A DNA stretch of 64,000 bases, taken from positions 5,394,001 to 5,458,000 of the forward strand of contig NZ_AP026978.1 in assembly GCF_027924405.1 (NCBI RefSeq), read 5' to 3'. This DNA is from Nocardia sputorum. Lineage in GTDB: Bacteria > Actinomycetota > Actinomycetes > Mycobacteriales > Mycobacteriaceae. Positions 26,513 to 35,553 of this stretch are shown piece by piece (position 1 is the stretch's first letter; each line of letters starts with the position of its first letter). Under the pieces are notes generated by a model. The model had not been told where the DNA came from. It worked only from the letters and a program-made list of their open reading frames with translations, and searched no databases. The position numbers and the translations under genes are program-made.

Positions 26513-27551
26513 AGGCATACGACACCGATGGGATCGCCACGATGTCGTGTGCGATCCGACTGTACCGAACCCGGCTTCCGAAACGCCAATCAGCCCCCCG
26601 CGCAGCACGATCTCGCAGGTTGCCCGCCGGAGCGCTCCGGGGTTGCCGCACCCAGTGTCGCACGACGGGGCCACCGGAGCCCGGCGGCGCGCTCACACGA
26701 AATTTTAAAGGCTGTTTTTCATTGAAACTCTGGCGTGTCGGATTCCGGTGGGCGAAACTCGAATGACACACCTGTCACCCCAGGAACTTCGCTCGAGGGA
26801 ATTCCGATGAGGACCGCACGACTCGCCGTTACGGCCGACGCGCTCGGCATGTCGCCGAGCCACGGCCGATGGACCCGGAGGGAGTCGATGCGGTGCGCTC
26901 CGGGAGCGAGTCCCTCGCATGGTCCCCCGGCCGATCGCGCCCCGACTCCGCCTCCGGAGGCGCCTGCGCTCCCGCGACCCGGCCGGACGCTCATCGCCCA
27001 CCCGGGCGGGCCGTGCACCGACATCCCGCCCGCGAGCGGTGGCCTACCGGAGCCGCGCCGCCGCGGGCGGATAGCGAGTAGGCGCCTGCCACCGGAACGC
27101 TCGGCACCATCATCCGGAACTCGACAGGGAAGACAAGGACGTCGCGTGCGAGAACAGATCCTCGTGAAGCGGGCGGCACTGGGCCGGTCCGGGCCGTCCC
27201 CGCGACTCGCGCACCACTCGCCGCTCACTTCGTACCGCGTGTCGCCAGCGCGTCGCGGCGCGATTTTGCGGCAAACCGGAATCGGGTGTAACACCAACGC
27301 GACGGGAACGATCACATACCCGATCGCCATTCGCCTGGCATCGAGAACACGTTGCAAATCGCCACTTTTCGATGCCGAGTGGCTTGCTAGGATCCTTTTT
27401 GCCGGACGGGGGTATCTGGAAAGGGGGCGGTGAGCGTGCGCCGAACCAGGTGGACACAACCGCGTAGCAGTGGGAACGATCAGGGTGACGCCGGCACCTG
27501 TGCGCGTACAGGGCACCCGGGTACCGACGTCGCTCACACCGGGTGAGTCCG
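26513..27551. other. Gene-free kilobase between tRNA-Gly and the GGDEF gene
   Basis: Several long frames exist on both strands, but all encode Arg/Pro/Gly-rich products without domains or ribosome sites, as expected from GC-rich noncoding DNA. The left end must contain the tRNA-Gly promoter. The stretch 27330-27430 is relatively AT-rich and could hold the GGDEF promoter. I see no RNA gene or clear palindrome. Confidence 0.4.
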
Positions 27552-28502
27552 ATGTCGGCCGATATCGAGCCCCCGGTAGCCGCCATGGCCCGCGCCTGGG
27601 CCCGTGCGGTCTGCGCCGAGCCCGGGGCGGGCGCGGCGCCCCAGCAGTTGGAACCCGTGCTGATCGAGATCGTCGAGCGCCTGCTGACGCTAGCCAGGTC
27701 GGAGCCGTTCCCGGTGCCCGAAGCGCGGATGCTCGGGGCCCGGCTCGCCGAGGCGCCATTCGACCGGATCCGGATGCTGGCACAGGCCACGCGCTGGCTG
27801 CTCGGTTTCCCATCCGGCGCGCCCGGTTCGCTGGTGGCCACCCGCTGGCCGTTCATCGCCAGTCAGGCCATCGACAGTTACGCCCAGGCGCTGCAGGAGC
27901 GCGCTCTGGCGCAACAGGAGCAAAACCTGTCGGCCAAGGTGTCGCTGCGGGTGCAGGAGATCGCCGCGTTGCAGCACCGACTGCGCCACGAGGCCACCCA
28001 CGACGCGCTCACCGACCTGGCCAATAGGACGCTGCTGCAGGACAAGGTCCGCCTGATGGCCACCGACCCGACCCGCGGCGTCGGGCTGCTGCTGATCGAC
28101 CTGGACCGGTTCAAGCAGATCAACGACGGATACGGCCATGCGATCGGCGACGAGGTGCTGGTCGAACTGGCCGGCCGGTTGCGCGAAGCCTGCCCGCCGG
28201 ACACGGTGATCTGCCGGTACGGCGGCGACGAATTCGTGCTCGCGACCAATCCGCACCACAACAACCTCGGTGATCTCGCGCACCGGATCGTGGCCGCACT
28301 GCGTGACCCGGTCTGGTCGTCGGCGGGGCCGGTACCCGTGTCGGCCAGCGTCGGGACCGCCTACAACCCGCCGGGCAGCCCGCTGGATTTCACCGATCTG
28401 CTCCGCCGCGCCGACCGGGCGATGTACTCGGCGAAGACGGCCGGTGGCCGCCGCTTCGCCCTCGCGGACGAGCCGGACATCGACACCGCCGTCGCCGGCT
28501 GA
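27552..28502 (+). CDS. GGDEF-domain diguanylate cyclase
   Basis: The 316-residue cytosolic product has a helical N-terminal domain of unknown type (about 1-125), a short coiled coil and a GGDEF domain (about 140-305). The active-site motif GGDEF is intact at 224-228, preceded by IDLDRFKQIND with the metal-binding aspartate. Such enzymes make cyclic-di-GMP from two GTP. The inhibitory RxxD site upstream of GGDEF is not recognisable (CPPD there), so product inhibition may be weak. The ATG at 27552 is preferred over a GTG at 27543. The gene ends in a hairpin shared with nei2. Confidence 0.85.
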   Translation: MSADIEPPVAAMARAWARAVCAEPGAGAAPQQLEPVLIEIVERLLTLARSEPFPVPEARMLGARLAEAPFDRIRMLAQATRWLLGFPSGAPGSLVATRWPFIASQAIDSYAQALQERALAQQEQNLSAKVSLRVQEIAALQHRLRHEATHDALTDLANRTLLQDKVRLMATDPTRGVGLLLIDLDRFKQINDGYGHAIGDEVLVELAGRLREACPPDTVICRYGGDEFVLATNPHHNNLGDLAHRIVAALRDPVWSSAGPVPVSASVGTAYNPPGSPLDFTDLLRRADRAMYSAKTAGGRRFALADEPDIDTAVAG

Positions 28503-28537
28503 CCGGACCGCCGCACGGCGGCGGTACGGTCAGCCGG
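28495..28537. terminator. Bidirectional hairpin between GGDEF gene and nei2
   Basis: CCGGCTGACCG pairs with CGGTCAGCCGG, and an inner ACCGCCG/CGGCGGT stem stacks inside it. The structure spans the stop codons of both convergent genes. Confidence 0.7.
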
Positions 28538-29342
28538 GTTGGCAGCTGGGGCACCAGAACAGATTCCTGGCCTGCATCACCTGGTGGGCGATCGGCGTTC
28601 CGCACAGCCGGCACGGGGCGCCCTGGCGGCGGTAGACGTAGGTGCGCGGACGATCCGGGGCATAGGAGGGCTCGCCGTGATCGTGTTCGGGTCGCACCAC
28701 GACCATCTTCCCGACGCGCACGCCCACCCGCATCAGCGCGACGAGATCAGCCCACATGTCGGCCCATTCACCCGCGGACAGATCCGTTCCGGGACGATGC
28801 GGCGAGATCTCATGCCGGAACAGCAGTTCCGCCCGATAGACGTTACCGACCCCGGCGATCACCTGCTGGTCCATCAGCAGCGCACCGATCGGCCTGCGGG
28901 AACGACGGATGCGCTGCCACGCCCGGTCCGGATCGGCGCCGCGCCGCAGCGGATCCGGGCCCAGCCGGTCGGTGAGCGCGGCGACCTCCGGCGGCAGCAG
29001 GATCTCGCACGCGGTGGGTCCGCGCAGGTCGGTGCCGAAGCCCGGCTGTCCGTCCGGCCCGCCGAACATGCGCATCCGCACCTGCCCGACCGGCTCTCCC
29101 ATCGGCAGCGCGGACTCGGTGAATGTGCCGTACAAACCCAGATGCACGTGCACGACCAGGCCCGAGTCGTAGTGATGCAGCAGGTGTTTGCCCCACGCCT
29201 CGGATTTCGTCAGCACCTGCCCGTCCACCCGGGCCGCGCCCGCGGCGAACTTGCCCTGCGGGCTCGACACGCGCACCACACCGCCCACGAGCCGACGCTG
29301 ATGCAGCCGCGCGAGACGGTGCAGTGTATGTCCCTCCGGCAC
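28530..29342 (-). CDS. nei2: Endonuclease VIII-like DNA glycosylase Nei2
   Basis: The 270-residue product starts MPEGHTLHRLA, giving the Pro2/Glu3 catalytic N-terminus of Fpg/Nei glycosylases after removal of Met1. It ends in a zinc finger CRLC...WCPSC, with the NLFW strand before it. These enzymes remove oxidised pyrimidines and cut the abasic site by beta,delta-elimination. Length and start match mycobacterial Rv2464c, and as in that genome the next gene upstream is rpiB, 23 bases away. The two are probably co-transcribed. Confidence 0.9.
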   Translation of the reverse strand: MPEGHTLHRLARLHQRRLVGGVVRVSSPQGKFAAGAARVDGQVLTKSEAWGKHLLHHYDSGLVVHVHLGLYGTFTESALPMGEPVGQVRMRMFGGPDGQPGFGTDLRGPTACEILLPPEVAALTDRLGPDPLRRGADPDRAWQRIRRSRRPIGALLMDQQVIAGVGNVYRAELLFRHEISPHRPGTDLSAGEWADMWADLVALMRVGVRVGKMVVVRPEHDHGEPSYAPDRPRTYVYRRQGAPCRLCGTPIAHQVMQARNLFWCPSCQPG

Positions 29343-29365
29343 AGCCGGTTACAACCTCCGTGCGC

Positions 29366-29848
29366 TCAGTACGCGGGAACCGCCGGGGCGATGCCGGTCT
29401 TCTCGTACTCTGCCAGGATGTCGATGCGCCGCTGGTGGCGCTCCTCGTCCGACCACGGGGTGGACACGAACGCGTCCACGATGGCCAGCGCCTCCTCGGT
29501 CGAGTGCATGCGGCCGCCGATGCCGATCAGCTGCGCGTTGTTGTGCTCGCGGGCCAGCTTCGCGGTCTCCACGCTCCAGGCCAGCGCGCAGCGGGCGCCG
29601 GGCACCTTGTTGGCGGCGATCTGCTCGCCGTTGCCGCTGCCGCCGAACACCAGACCGAGGCTGCCGGGGTCGGCGACCGTCCGGCGGGCCGCCTCGATGC
29701 AGAAGGCGGGGTAGTCGTCGAGCGCGTCGTACTCGAGCGCGCCGCAGTCGACGACCTCGTGGCCCGCCTGCTCGAGATGGGCCTTGACGTGATTCTTCAG
29801 TTCGAAACCGGCATGGTCGGCACCCAGGTAAACGCGCATGGCAGGCAT
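29366..29848 (-). CDS. rpiB: Ribose-5-phosphate isomerase B
   Basis: The 160-residue product begins with VYLGADHAGFELK, the phosphate- and substrate-binding strand of RpiB. It contains GSGNGEQIAANK and the NAQLIGIGGR region of the family. It interconverts ribose-5-phosphate and ribulose-5-phosphate in the pentose phosphate pathway. Homologues from mycobacteria start a few residues before MRVYLG, so the ATG at 29848 is kept; an ATG at 29839 is possible. It is upstream of nei2 in the conserved order. Confidence 0.93.
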   Translation of the reverse strand: MPAMRVYLGADHAGFELKNHVKAHLEQAGHEVVDCGALEYDALDDYPAFCIEAARRTVADPGSLGLVFGGSGNGEQIAANKVPGARCALAWSVETAKLAREHNNAQLIGIGGRMHSTEEALAIVDAFVSTPWSDEERHQRRIDILAEYEKTGIAPAVPAY

Positions 29849-30014
29849 TGTGTCAGGCGTCCGCGACGCGACGGCAACAGGGCACGCCCCGCGATTAACA
29901 CCGCGGTGGGCCCGCGCGAATCGACCGGTACGACAGCTGTGTTCGCGGCCACAGGGCCCGGTGACACGGCCGACGCGCCAACCCCGTTCCCGGCAACTGA
30001 ATAGAGTTCATCGC

Positions 30015-31121
30015 ATGCAGCCGTTCGAACCCCAGCCGCCCGACCAGGCGGGCCGACAGGCCGACCCGTACGCCCCGCAGGGCGGGTGGGTCCCGGCTCC
30101 GGACACGCCTGCCGCATCCTACGGCCAGCAGTACACCTCGGGCTCACATCCGGCCGCTCCCCCGATCGGGTACCCGGCGCCGTACGGCTCCTACCCCGGT
30201 CTCCCGGTGCCGCCCCCAGCGCCGCCGCAGCGGCAGCCCCGCGGCCTGTCGCCGTTCGGCATGCCCGCCCGGCACAGCTGGGAGATCCCGATGCTGGTCG
30301 TGGTGGTGGTGCTGACCGTGTTCGCGTACCTGATCGCGCTGGTGCTGCTCGCGACCGGCAACTTCGACCAGTACGTGCTGGCGTTCGCGGCCGCCCCCCT
30401 GCTGCTGTGGTTCGGCCGCGGCATCAACTACGCCGGTCAGCGGGTCAACGGCGTGAAGATGTCGCCGACCCAGTTCCCCGAGGGCTATCAGATGGTGGTG
30501 GACGCCGCCGCCCGCTTCGGCATGGCGAAGGTGCCCGACGCGTATGTCGTGCTCGGCAACGGCCAGATCAACGCGTTCGCCAGCGGCCACGGCTTCCGGC
30601 GCTACGTGGTGGTCTACAGCGATCTGTTCGAGATCGGCGGCGCCGCACGCGAACCCGACGCGCTGGCGTTCATCATCGGCCACGAGGTCGGCCACATCGC
30701 GGCCGGGCACGCGTCGTACTGGCGGCAGCTGGGCATGTTCCTCGTCCCGTTCCTGCCGATCATCGGCAACAGCCTGATCCGCGCGCAGGAGTACACCGCG
30801 GACAACCACGGTTACTGCAACCGGCACACCGGGGCCTCCGCCGCCATGGGCACCCTGGCCGCGGGCAAGTACATGAACCGGCTGATCGGCTTCGACGAGA
30901 TGGCCGATCGCGCGGCTGTCGAGAAGGGATTCTTCGTCTGGATGGTGAACGCCCTGTCCAGCCACCCGGTGCTCACCTGGCGGATGTGGGCGCTGCGCGA
31001 CCGCAGCAGGCACGGGAAGCTGTTCCTGCGCCCGGCGCCGCCCGCGGGCGCGGGCGTGCCCGCGGGCTACGCGAGCTCCTACGGTCAAGTACCCGCGAGC
31101 CCGCCGAAGTCCGTGCTCTGA
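30015..31121 (+). CDS. M48-family membrane metallopeptidase
   Basis: The 368-residue product has a Pro/Gln/Tyr-rich N-terminal tail (1-85) and two membrane helices (about 93-115 and 120-138). An M48 peptidase domain follows with the zinc motif HEVGH at 223-227 and a third-ligand region AQEYTADNHGY. M48 proteases (HtpX/Ste24 type) degrade misfolded membrane proteins on the cytosolic side. The ATG at 30015 is picked as the start of the tail; the open frame upstream overlaps the rpiB promoter. It is inserted between rpiB and the nitroreductase compared with M. tuberculosis. Confidence 0.85.
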   Translation: MQPFEPQPPDQAGRQADPYAPQGGWVPAPDTPAASYGQQYTSGSHPAAPPIGYPAPYGSYPGLPVPPPAPPQRQPRGLSPFGMPARHSWEIPMLVVVVVLTVFAYLIALVLLATGNFDQYVLAFAAAPLLLWFGRGINYAGQRVNGVKMSPTQFPEGYQMVVDAAARFGMAKVPDAYVVLGNGQINAFASGHGFRRYVVVYSDLFEIGGAAREPDALAFIIGHEVGHIAAGHASYWRQLGMFLVPFLPIIGNSLIRAQEYTADNHGYCNRHTGASAAMGTLAAGKYMNRLIGFDEMADRAAVEKGFFVWMVNALSSHPVLTWRMWALRDRSRHGKLFLRPAPPAGAGVPAGYASSYGQVPASPPKSVL

Positions 31122-31126
31122 CCGAT

Positions 31127-31151
31127 GCGGGTGCCGCCCGGCGGCACCCGC
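31127..31151. terminator. Hairpin after the M48 gene
   Basis: GCGGGTGCCGCC and GGCGGCACCCGC form a near-continuous 12-bp inverted repeat (a 10-bp stem with 5-base loop when folded). It lies between the convergent M48 and nitroreductase genes. Confidence 0.7.
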
Positions 31152-31160
31152 GCACACTGC

Positions 31161-31802
31161 TCAGTCGAACGACGGATCTTCCGTCCGCGTGCGCTTCAGC
31201 TCGAAGAAGTGCGGGTAGGACGCCAACGCCACGGCGCCGTCCCAGAGCTTGCCCGCCTCCTCTCCGCGCGGGATCCGGGACAGGACCGGACCGAAGAACG
31301 CGGTCCCGTTGATGTGGATGGTCGGGGTGCCGACGTCCGGGCCCACCTTGTCCATCCCCTCGTGGTGGCTCTTGCGCAGCGCCTCGTCGTAGTCGGTGCT
31401 CTCCGCGGCCGCGGCCAGCTCGGCGGGCAGGCCGACCTCCGCCAGCGAGTCGGCGATCACCGCGGCGAGGCTTTCCTTGCGGTTGTCGCGTTCGTACTCG
31501 GCACGGCGGTTGTGGATGCGCGTGCCCATCGCGGTGTAGAGCGGCAACAGCACTTTGTCGCCGTGCTCCTGCGCCGCGGCGATCGCGACCCGGACCGGGC
31601 CCCAGCCCGTGTCGAGCAGCTCCTGGTACTGCGGCGGCACATCCTTGCCTTCGTTCAGCACCGACAGGCTCATCACGTGGAACCGGGCTTCGATGTCGCG
31701 CACCTGCTGGACCTCGAGAATCCAGCGGGACGTGATCCAGCACCACGGGCACAGCGGGTCGAACCAGAAATCGGCGACGTCCTTGGTGACTTCGTCGGTC
31801 AC
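31161..31802 (-). CDS. Mycothiol-dependent nitroreductase/DsbA-like (Rv2466c family)
   Basis: The 213-residue product has a thioredoxin fold with active site CPWC at residues 18-21 within [12 protein letters not shown]. It contains [17 protein letters not shown] and [20 protein letters not shown], all closely matching Rv2466c. That enzyme uses mycothiol to reduce substrates and is induced by oxidative stress in mycobacteria. A GTG at 31802 is chosen because AGAGGA lies 8 bases upstream and it fits the family length; the ATG at 31895 would add an unrelated Arg-rich extension. It faces the flavoprotein gene divergently. Confidence 0.9.
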   Translation of the reverse strand: MTDEVTKDVADFWFDPLCPWCWITSRWILEVQQVRDIEARFHVMSLSVLNEGKDVPPQYQELLDTGWGPVRVAIAAAQEHGDKVLLPLYTAMGTRIHNRRAEYERDNRKESLAAVIADSLAEVGLPAELAAAAESTDYDEALRKSHHEGMDKVGPDVGTPTIHINGTAFFGPVLSRIPRGEEAGKLWDGAVALASYPHFFELKRTRTEDPSFD

Positions 31803-31984
31803 GGGCGGCTTCCTCTCGATCGCATGCGGACGGACGGCGCGCACACTTCGCCGCCCTACCTCGACCAACCACGGCGGCTGCCGATTCGTTCCCACCCGGG
31901 GAGCCGTTTTCCACCAGCCGCGCGCACGGCGGCCAGTAGGGTTGATCGGCAGGAGCTTGGTTCCCTTCGGAGAAGGAGTCCGCT

Positions 31985-33220
31985 ATGAGTCCTGACCAGC
32001 GTTTCGTCATCGTCGGCGGCGGACTGGGCGCGGCCAAGCTCGCGGAAGCGTTGCGCGCCAAGGATTTCGACGGAAGCGTGACGCTGATCGGCGCCGAGGA
32101 GCAGCTGCCCTACGACCGGCCGCCGCTGTCGAAGGAGCATCTCGCCGGGAAGAAGGCGCTGCCGGAGTTCACCGTCGTTCCCGCGCAGTGGTACCGCGAC
32201 CACCACGTCGACGTCCGCCTCGGTACCACCGTCACCGGGCTCGACCCCGCGGCGAAGACGATCACCCTGCCCGACGATTCCACCCTGCCCTACGACAAGC
32301 TCGCGCTGGCCACCGGTTCGACGCCCCGGACGCTGCCGGTCCCCGGCGCCGACGCGCCCAACGTGTACACGCTGCGGACCATCGAGGATTCCGACACCTT
32401 GATCGAGCTGTTCGCCAACGCGACGCGCCGGATCGTCATCATCGGAGCGGGCTGGATCGGCCTGGAGGTCGCGGCGGCGGCGCGGGCGGCGGGCGTCGAG
32501 GTGACCATCGTCGAGCGCGCCGATCTGCCGCTGCTGGCGGTGCTCGGGCCGGAGATGGGCCAGGTGTTCGCCGACCTGCACCGGGCCAACGGCGTGGATT
32601 TCCGGTTCGGCGCCCAGGTCGAGGCGATCACCACCGAGGACGCCATCGCCACGGCGGTCGCCAACGGCGTCCGGCTCGCCGACGGCAGCACGATCGAGGC
32701 CGACGCCGTCCTGGTCGCCGTCGGCGCGCGCCCGAACGTGGAACTGGCCGCCGACGCCGGGCTCGCGGTGGACGACGGCGTGCTCGTCGACGAGCGGCTG
32801 GCCACCAGCGACCCGGACATCGTGGCGGTGGGCGACATCGCCGCGCAGCAGCATCCGGTCCTGCGCCGGCGGATCCGGGTCGAGCACTGGGCGAACGCGC
32901 TCAACCAACCCGCGGTCGCCGCCGCGACCATGCTCGGCCACGAGGCCATCTACGATCGGCTGCCGTACTTCTTCACCGACCAATACGACCTGGGCATGGA
33001 ATACACGGGGTTCGCCGCGCCGGACGAGTGCGCCAGGGTCGTCGTCCGGGGTGACACGGCGAAGCGCGAGTTCGTAACCTTCTGGCTGGACGCGGACAAC
33101 CGCGTGCTCGCCGGGATGAACGTGAACGTGTGGGACGTGACCGACCGGATCAAGGAACTGATCCTGTCCGGCGATCCGGTCGACCCGGACCGGCTGGCAG
33201 ACGCCACGGCGCAGCTGTGA
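31985..33220 (+). CDS. FAD-dependent ferredoxin reductase-like oxidoreductase
   Basis: The 411-residue product has an N-terminal FAD-binding GGGLGA motif (about 12-17), followed by YDRPPLSKE, a hallmark of BphA4/RubB-type ferredoxin reductases. The NAD-binding GAGWIGLE lies at about 153-160, the VAVGDIA FAD strand at about 280 and a C-terminal reductase domain follows. Such enzymes pass electrons from NADH to ferredoxin or rubredoxin for cytochrome P450s or dioxygenases. None is adjacent. AAGGAG lies 6 bases before the ATG. It has its own promoter region shared with the nitroreductase gene. Confidence 0.88.
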   Translation: MSPDQRFVIVGGGLGAAKLAEALRAKDFDGSVTLIGAEEQLPYDRPPLSKEHLAGKKALPEFTVVPAQWYRDHHVDVRLGTTVTGLDPAAKTITLPDDSTLPYDKLALATGSTPRTLPVPGADAPNVYTLRTIEDSDTLIELFANATRRIVIIGAGWIGLEVAAAARAAGVEVTIVERADLPLLAVLGPEMGQVFADLHRANGVDFRFGAQVEAITTEDAIATAVANGVRLADGSTIEADAVLVAVGARPNVELAADAGLAVDDGVLVDERLATSDPDIVAVGDIAAQQHPVLRRRIRVEHWANALNQPAVAAATMLGHEAIYDRLPYFFTDQYDLGMEYTGFAAPDECARVVVRGDTAKREFVTFWLDADNRVLAGMNVNVWDVTDRIKELILSGDPVDPDRLADATAQL

Positions 33221-33326
33221 TGTGGATCACTGACTGGACATGTCGAATCCGCGCGCTGGGCTCCGACCTCTTCGCGAGCGCCACCGGGGCGCTCCACGCG
33301 ACCGAACGCAGGAGAGGAAACGAATC

Positions 33327-33728
33327 ATGAAGTACATGCTGCTGAAGACCTACGGACCCACCGCGTACTGCGACACACCGATCAACGAATGGTCCCCGGA
33401 AGAGATCCAGGCGCACATAGACTTCCAGCGCGCGCTGGGTGCGCAGCTGGCCGAGGCGGGCGAGCTGGTGGACGCGCAGGGTTTGGCCGGGCCGGAAGAG
33501 GCGCGGATCGTCAGTTCGGACGGTCGATCGGCGCCGGTGGTCACCGACGGGCCGTTCCCGGAGACCAAAGAGTTCTTGGCGGGATACTGGATCGTCGACG
33601 TGGACAGTCCCGAACGGGCCTACGAGATCGCCGCGCAGGCCTCCGCCGCACCCGGCCCCGGCGGTAAACCGATCGGCGAGTACATCGAAGTGCGCGCGGT
33701 GATGGGCGCCCCCGCCACCGAGCAATGA
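33327..33728 (+). CDS. YCII-related DGPF-domain protein
   Basis: The 133-residue product carries the signature DGPFPETKE at about 72-80 followed by GYWIVDVDS, which defines DGPF/YCII-related proteins. The ATG at 33327 has GGAGAGGA 8 bases upstream. Its stop overlaps the sigma factor start by four bases (ATGA), so the two are translationally coupled. DGPF proteins are the constant partner of ECF42 sigma factors; their biochemical role is not known. They resemble ferredoxin-like dimeric enzymes. Confidence 0.88.
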   Translation: MKYMLLKTYGPTAYCDTPINEWSPEEIQAHIDFQRALGAQLAEAGELVDAQGLAGPEEARIVSSDGRSAPVVTDGPFPETKEFLAGYWIVDVDSPERAYEIAAQASAAPGPGGKPIGEYIEVRAVMGAPATEQ

Positions 33729-34990
33729 GCGACCGGCGTGCGGTGCCCGACGACACACCGCTCCCGGCGAGCACCGAGGACCTGCTGCGCGCACTGGCGC
33801 CGCAGGTCCTCGGAACGCTCGTTCGCCGGTTCGGCGACTTCGACACCGCCGAGGACGCGCTGCAGGAGGCGCTGCTGGCGGCCGCGACCCAGTGGCCGCG
33901 GGACGGCCTGCCGGACAATCCGCGGGCCTGGCTGATCCAGGTCGCGCAGCGCCGCATGGCCGACGCCGTGCGCGCGGAGGTGGCCCGGCGGCGCAGGGAG
34001 ACCACGGCCTTCGACCGCGAGGTGACCGACGCGGTCCCGGTGGACCACGACGACACCCTCACCATGCTGTTCCTGTGCTGTCATCCGGCGCTGTCGCCCG
34101 CCGCCGCCATCGCGCTGACGCTGCGCGCGGTGGGCGGACTCGGCACCGAACAGATCGCCCGCGCCTTCCTGCTGCCGGAAGCGACGATGGCGCAACGGAT
34201 CACGCGGGCGAAGAAGAAGCTGGCCACGGTCGAGCGGCCCTTCGCGCAGCCGGGTGACCGGCACTGGCGGGAACGACTCGGCGCGGTCCTGCACGTGCTG
34301 TACCTGATCTTCAACGAGGGCCATACCAGCAGTTCCGGGCCCGCGTTGCAGCGGACCGATCTGTCCGACGAGGCGATCCGGCTCACCAGGGCCGTGCACC
34401 GGCTGCTCCCCGACGACTCCGAGGTCACCGGCCTGCTCGCGTTGATGCTGCTCACCGACGCCCGCCGCGCGGCACGCACCGGCGCGCACGGCGAACTCAT
34501 CCCGCTGGCCGAACAGCGCCGCGCGCTGTGGGATCGGACGCTGATCACCGAAGGGACGACCCTCGTCACCGGCACGCTCGCGGGCGGACTGCGCGGCCCC
34601 TATCAGATCCAGGCGGCCATCGCGGTTCTGCACGCGCAGGCGCCGCGGGCCGAGGACACCGACTGGACCAAGATCCTGGCGCTGTACGAGCGGCTCGAAC
34701 AGCTCTCGGACAATCCGATGGTGACGCTCAACCGGGCGGTGGCGACGGCGATGGTGTCGGGCCCCGAAGCCGGTCTCGCGCTGATCGAGACGCTCGACGA
34801 CCGGCTGCAGGGGACCCACCGGCTCGACGCCGTGCGCGGACACCTGCACGAGATGGCCGGCGCGGTGGACGCGGCCATCGGTTGCTACACCAGGGCCGCC
34901 GCCCGCACGACGAGCGTCCCGGAGCGGGACTATCTCACCATTCGCGCGGCGCGGCTGCGCCACGAAGCGCGTGCGAATCTCGCTGGGTGA
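33725..34990 (+). CDS. ECF42-type RNA polymerase sigma factor with C-terminal extension
   Basis: The 421-residue product has sigma region 2 (about 35-100) and region 4 (about 130-180). A roughly 230-residue helical C-terminal extension follows, opening with LYLIFNEGHTSSSG, the signature of ECF42 factors. The extension has TPR-like repeats and is needed for activity in the studied members, which lack an anti-sigma factor. Regulation probably acts through this extension. It forms an operon with the DGPF gene. No target promoter is identified. Confidence 0.88.
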   Translation: MSDRRAVPDDTPLPASTEDLLRALAPQVLGTLVRRFGDFDTAEDALQEALLAAATQWPRDGLPDNPRAWLIQVAQRRMADAVRAEVARRRRETTAFDREVTDAVPVDHDDTLTMLFLCCHPALSPAAAIALTLRAVGGLGTEQIARAFLLPEATMAQRITRAKKKLATVERPFAQPGDRHWRERLGAVLHVLYLIFNEGHTSSSGPALQRTDLSDEAIRLTRAVHRLLPDDSEVTGLLALMLLTDARRAARTGAHGELIPLAEQRRALWDRTLITEGTTLVTGTLAGGLRGPYQIQAAIAVLHAQAPRAEDTDWTKILALYERLEQLSDNPMVTLNRAVATAMVSGPEAGLALIETLDDRLQGTHRLDAVRGHLHEMAGAVDAAIGCYTRAAARTTSVPERDYLTIRAARLRHEARANLAG

Positions 34991-35073
34991 ACCTGCCTTC
35001 CGGTGCTCCGGCGACGCGCCGGGCGATAGCGGGCGAGGACGCTCGCCGATCGCGACCGGGCAGACTACGCGGT

Positions 35074-35550
35074 GTGGCAGGCAAACACAGTGCGGGAGTC
35101 CTTCTCTTCCGCCGGACCCCGGACCGCGCCGTCGAGGTGTTGCTCGGGCATATGGGCGGTCCGTTCTGGGCGCGAAAAGATCTGGGCGCTTGGTCGATTC
35201 CGAAGGGCGAGTACGAGCCGGAGGCCGAGGACGCGCGGACGGCGGCGCGCCGCGAGTTCACCGAGGAGCTCGGACTGCCGGTCCCGGACGGCGCGTGGCT
35301 GCCGCTGGGCGAGACGCGCTACAGCGGCGGCAAGAAGATCCTCACGGTCTGGGCCGTCGAAGGCGACCTCGACCCCGCCGCCGTGGTGCCGGGGACCTTC
35401 GAGCTCGAATGGCCGCCGCGCTCCGGCCGGTTCGCGCAGTTCCCGGAGATCGATCGCGCGGAGTGGTTCGACGCGCCCACCGCGCGAGCGAAGCTGGTCG
35501 CCGGCCAGCGGCCCTGTGTGGACCGGCTGGCCGAGTTGCTCGCGGACTGA
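35074..35550 (+). CDS. NUDIX hydrolase
   Basis: The 158-residue product has a NUDIX helix with RREFTEELGL and the E(x7)RE spacing. The stretch between the leading glycine and the first glutamate of the box carries one extra residue. A PKGEYEPEAE loop precedes it, as in NUDIX proteins that act on dinucleoside polyphosphates or RNA caps. The GTG at 35074 is chosen because the N-terminus then starts AGKHSAGVLLFRR as in homologues. It ends 3 bases before the purC stop on the other strand. Substrate unknown. Confidence 0.85.
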   Translation: MAGKHSAGVLLFRRTPDRAVEVLLGHMGGPFWARKDLGAWSIPKGEYEPEAEDARTAARREFTEELGLPVPDGAWLPLGETRYSGGKKILTVWAVEGDLDPAAVVPGTFELEWPPRSGRFAQFPEIDRAEWFDAPTARAKLVAGQRPCVDRLAELLAD

Positions 35551-35553
35551 CCG

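Noticed and set aside
26719..27813. Long frames on both strands in the gap after tRNA-Gly
   Set aside because: Arg/Pro/Ser-rich products with no ribosome site or domain; the minus-strand frame also runs into the GGDEF gene.
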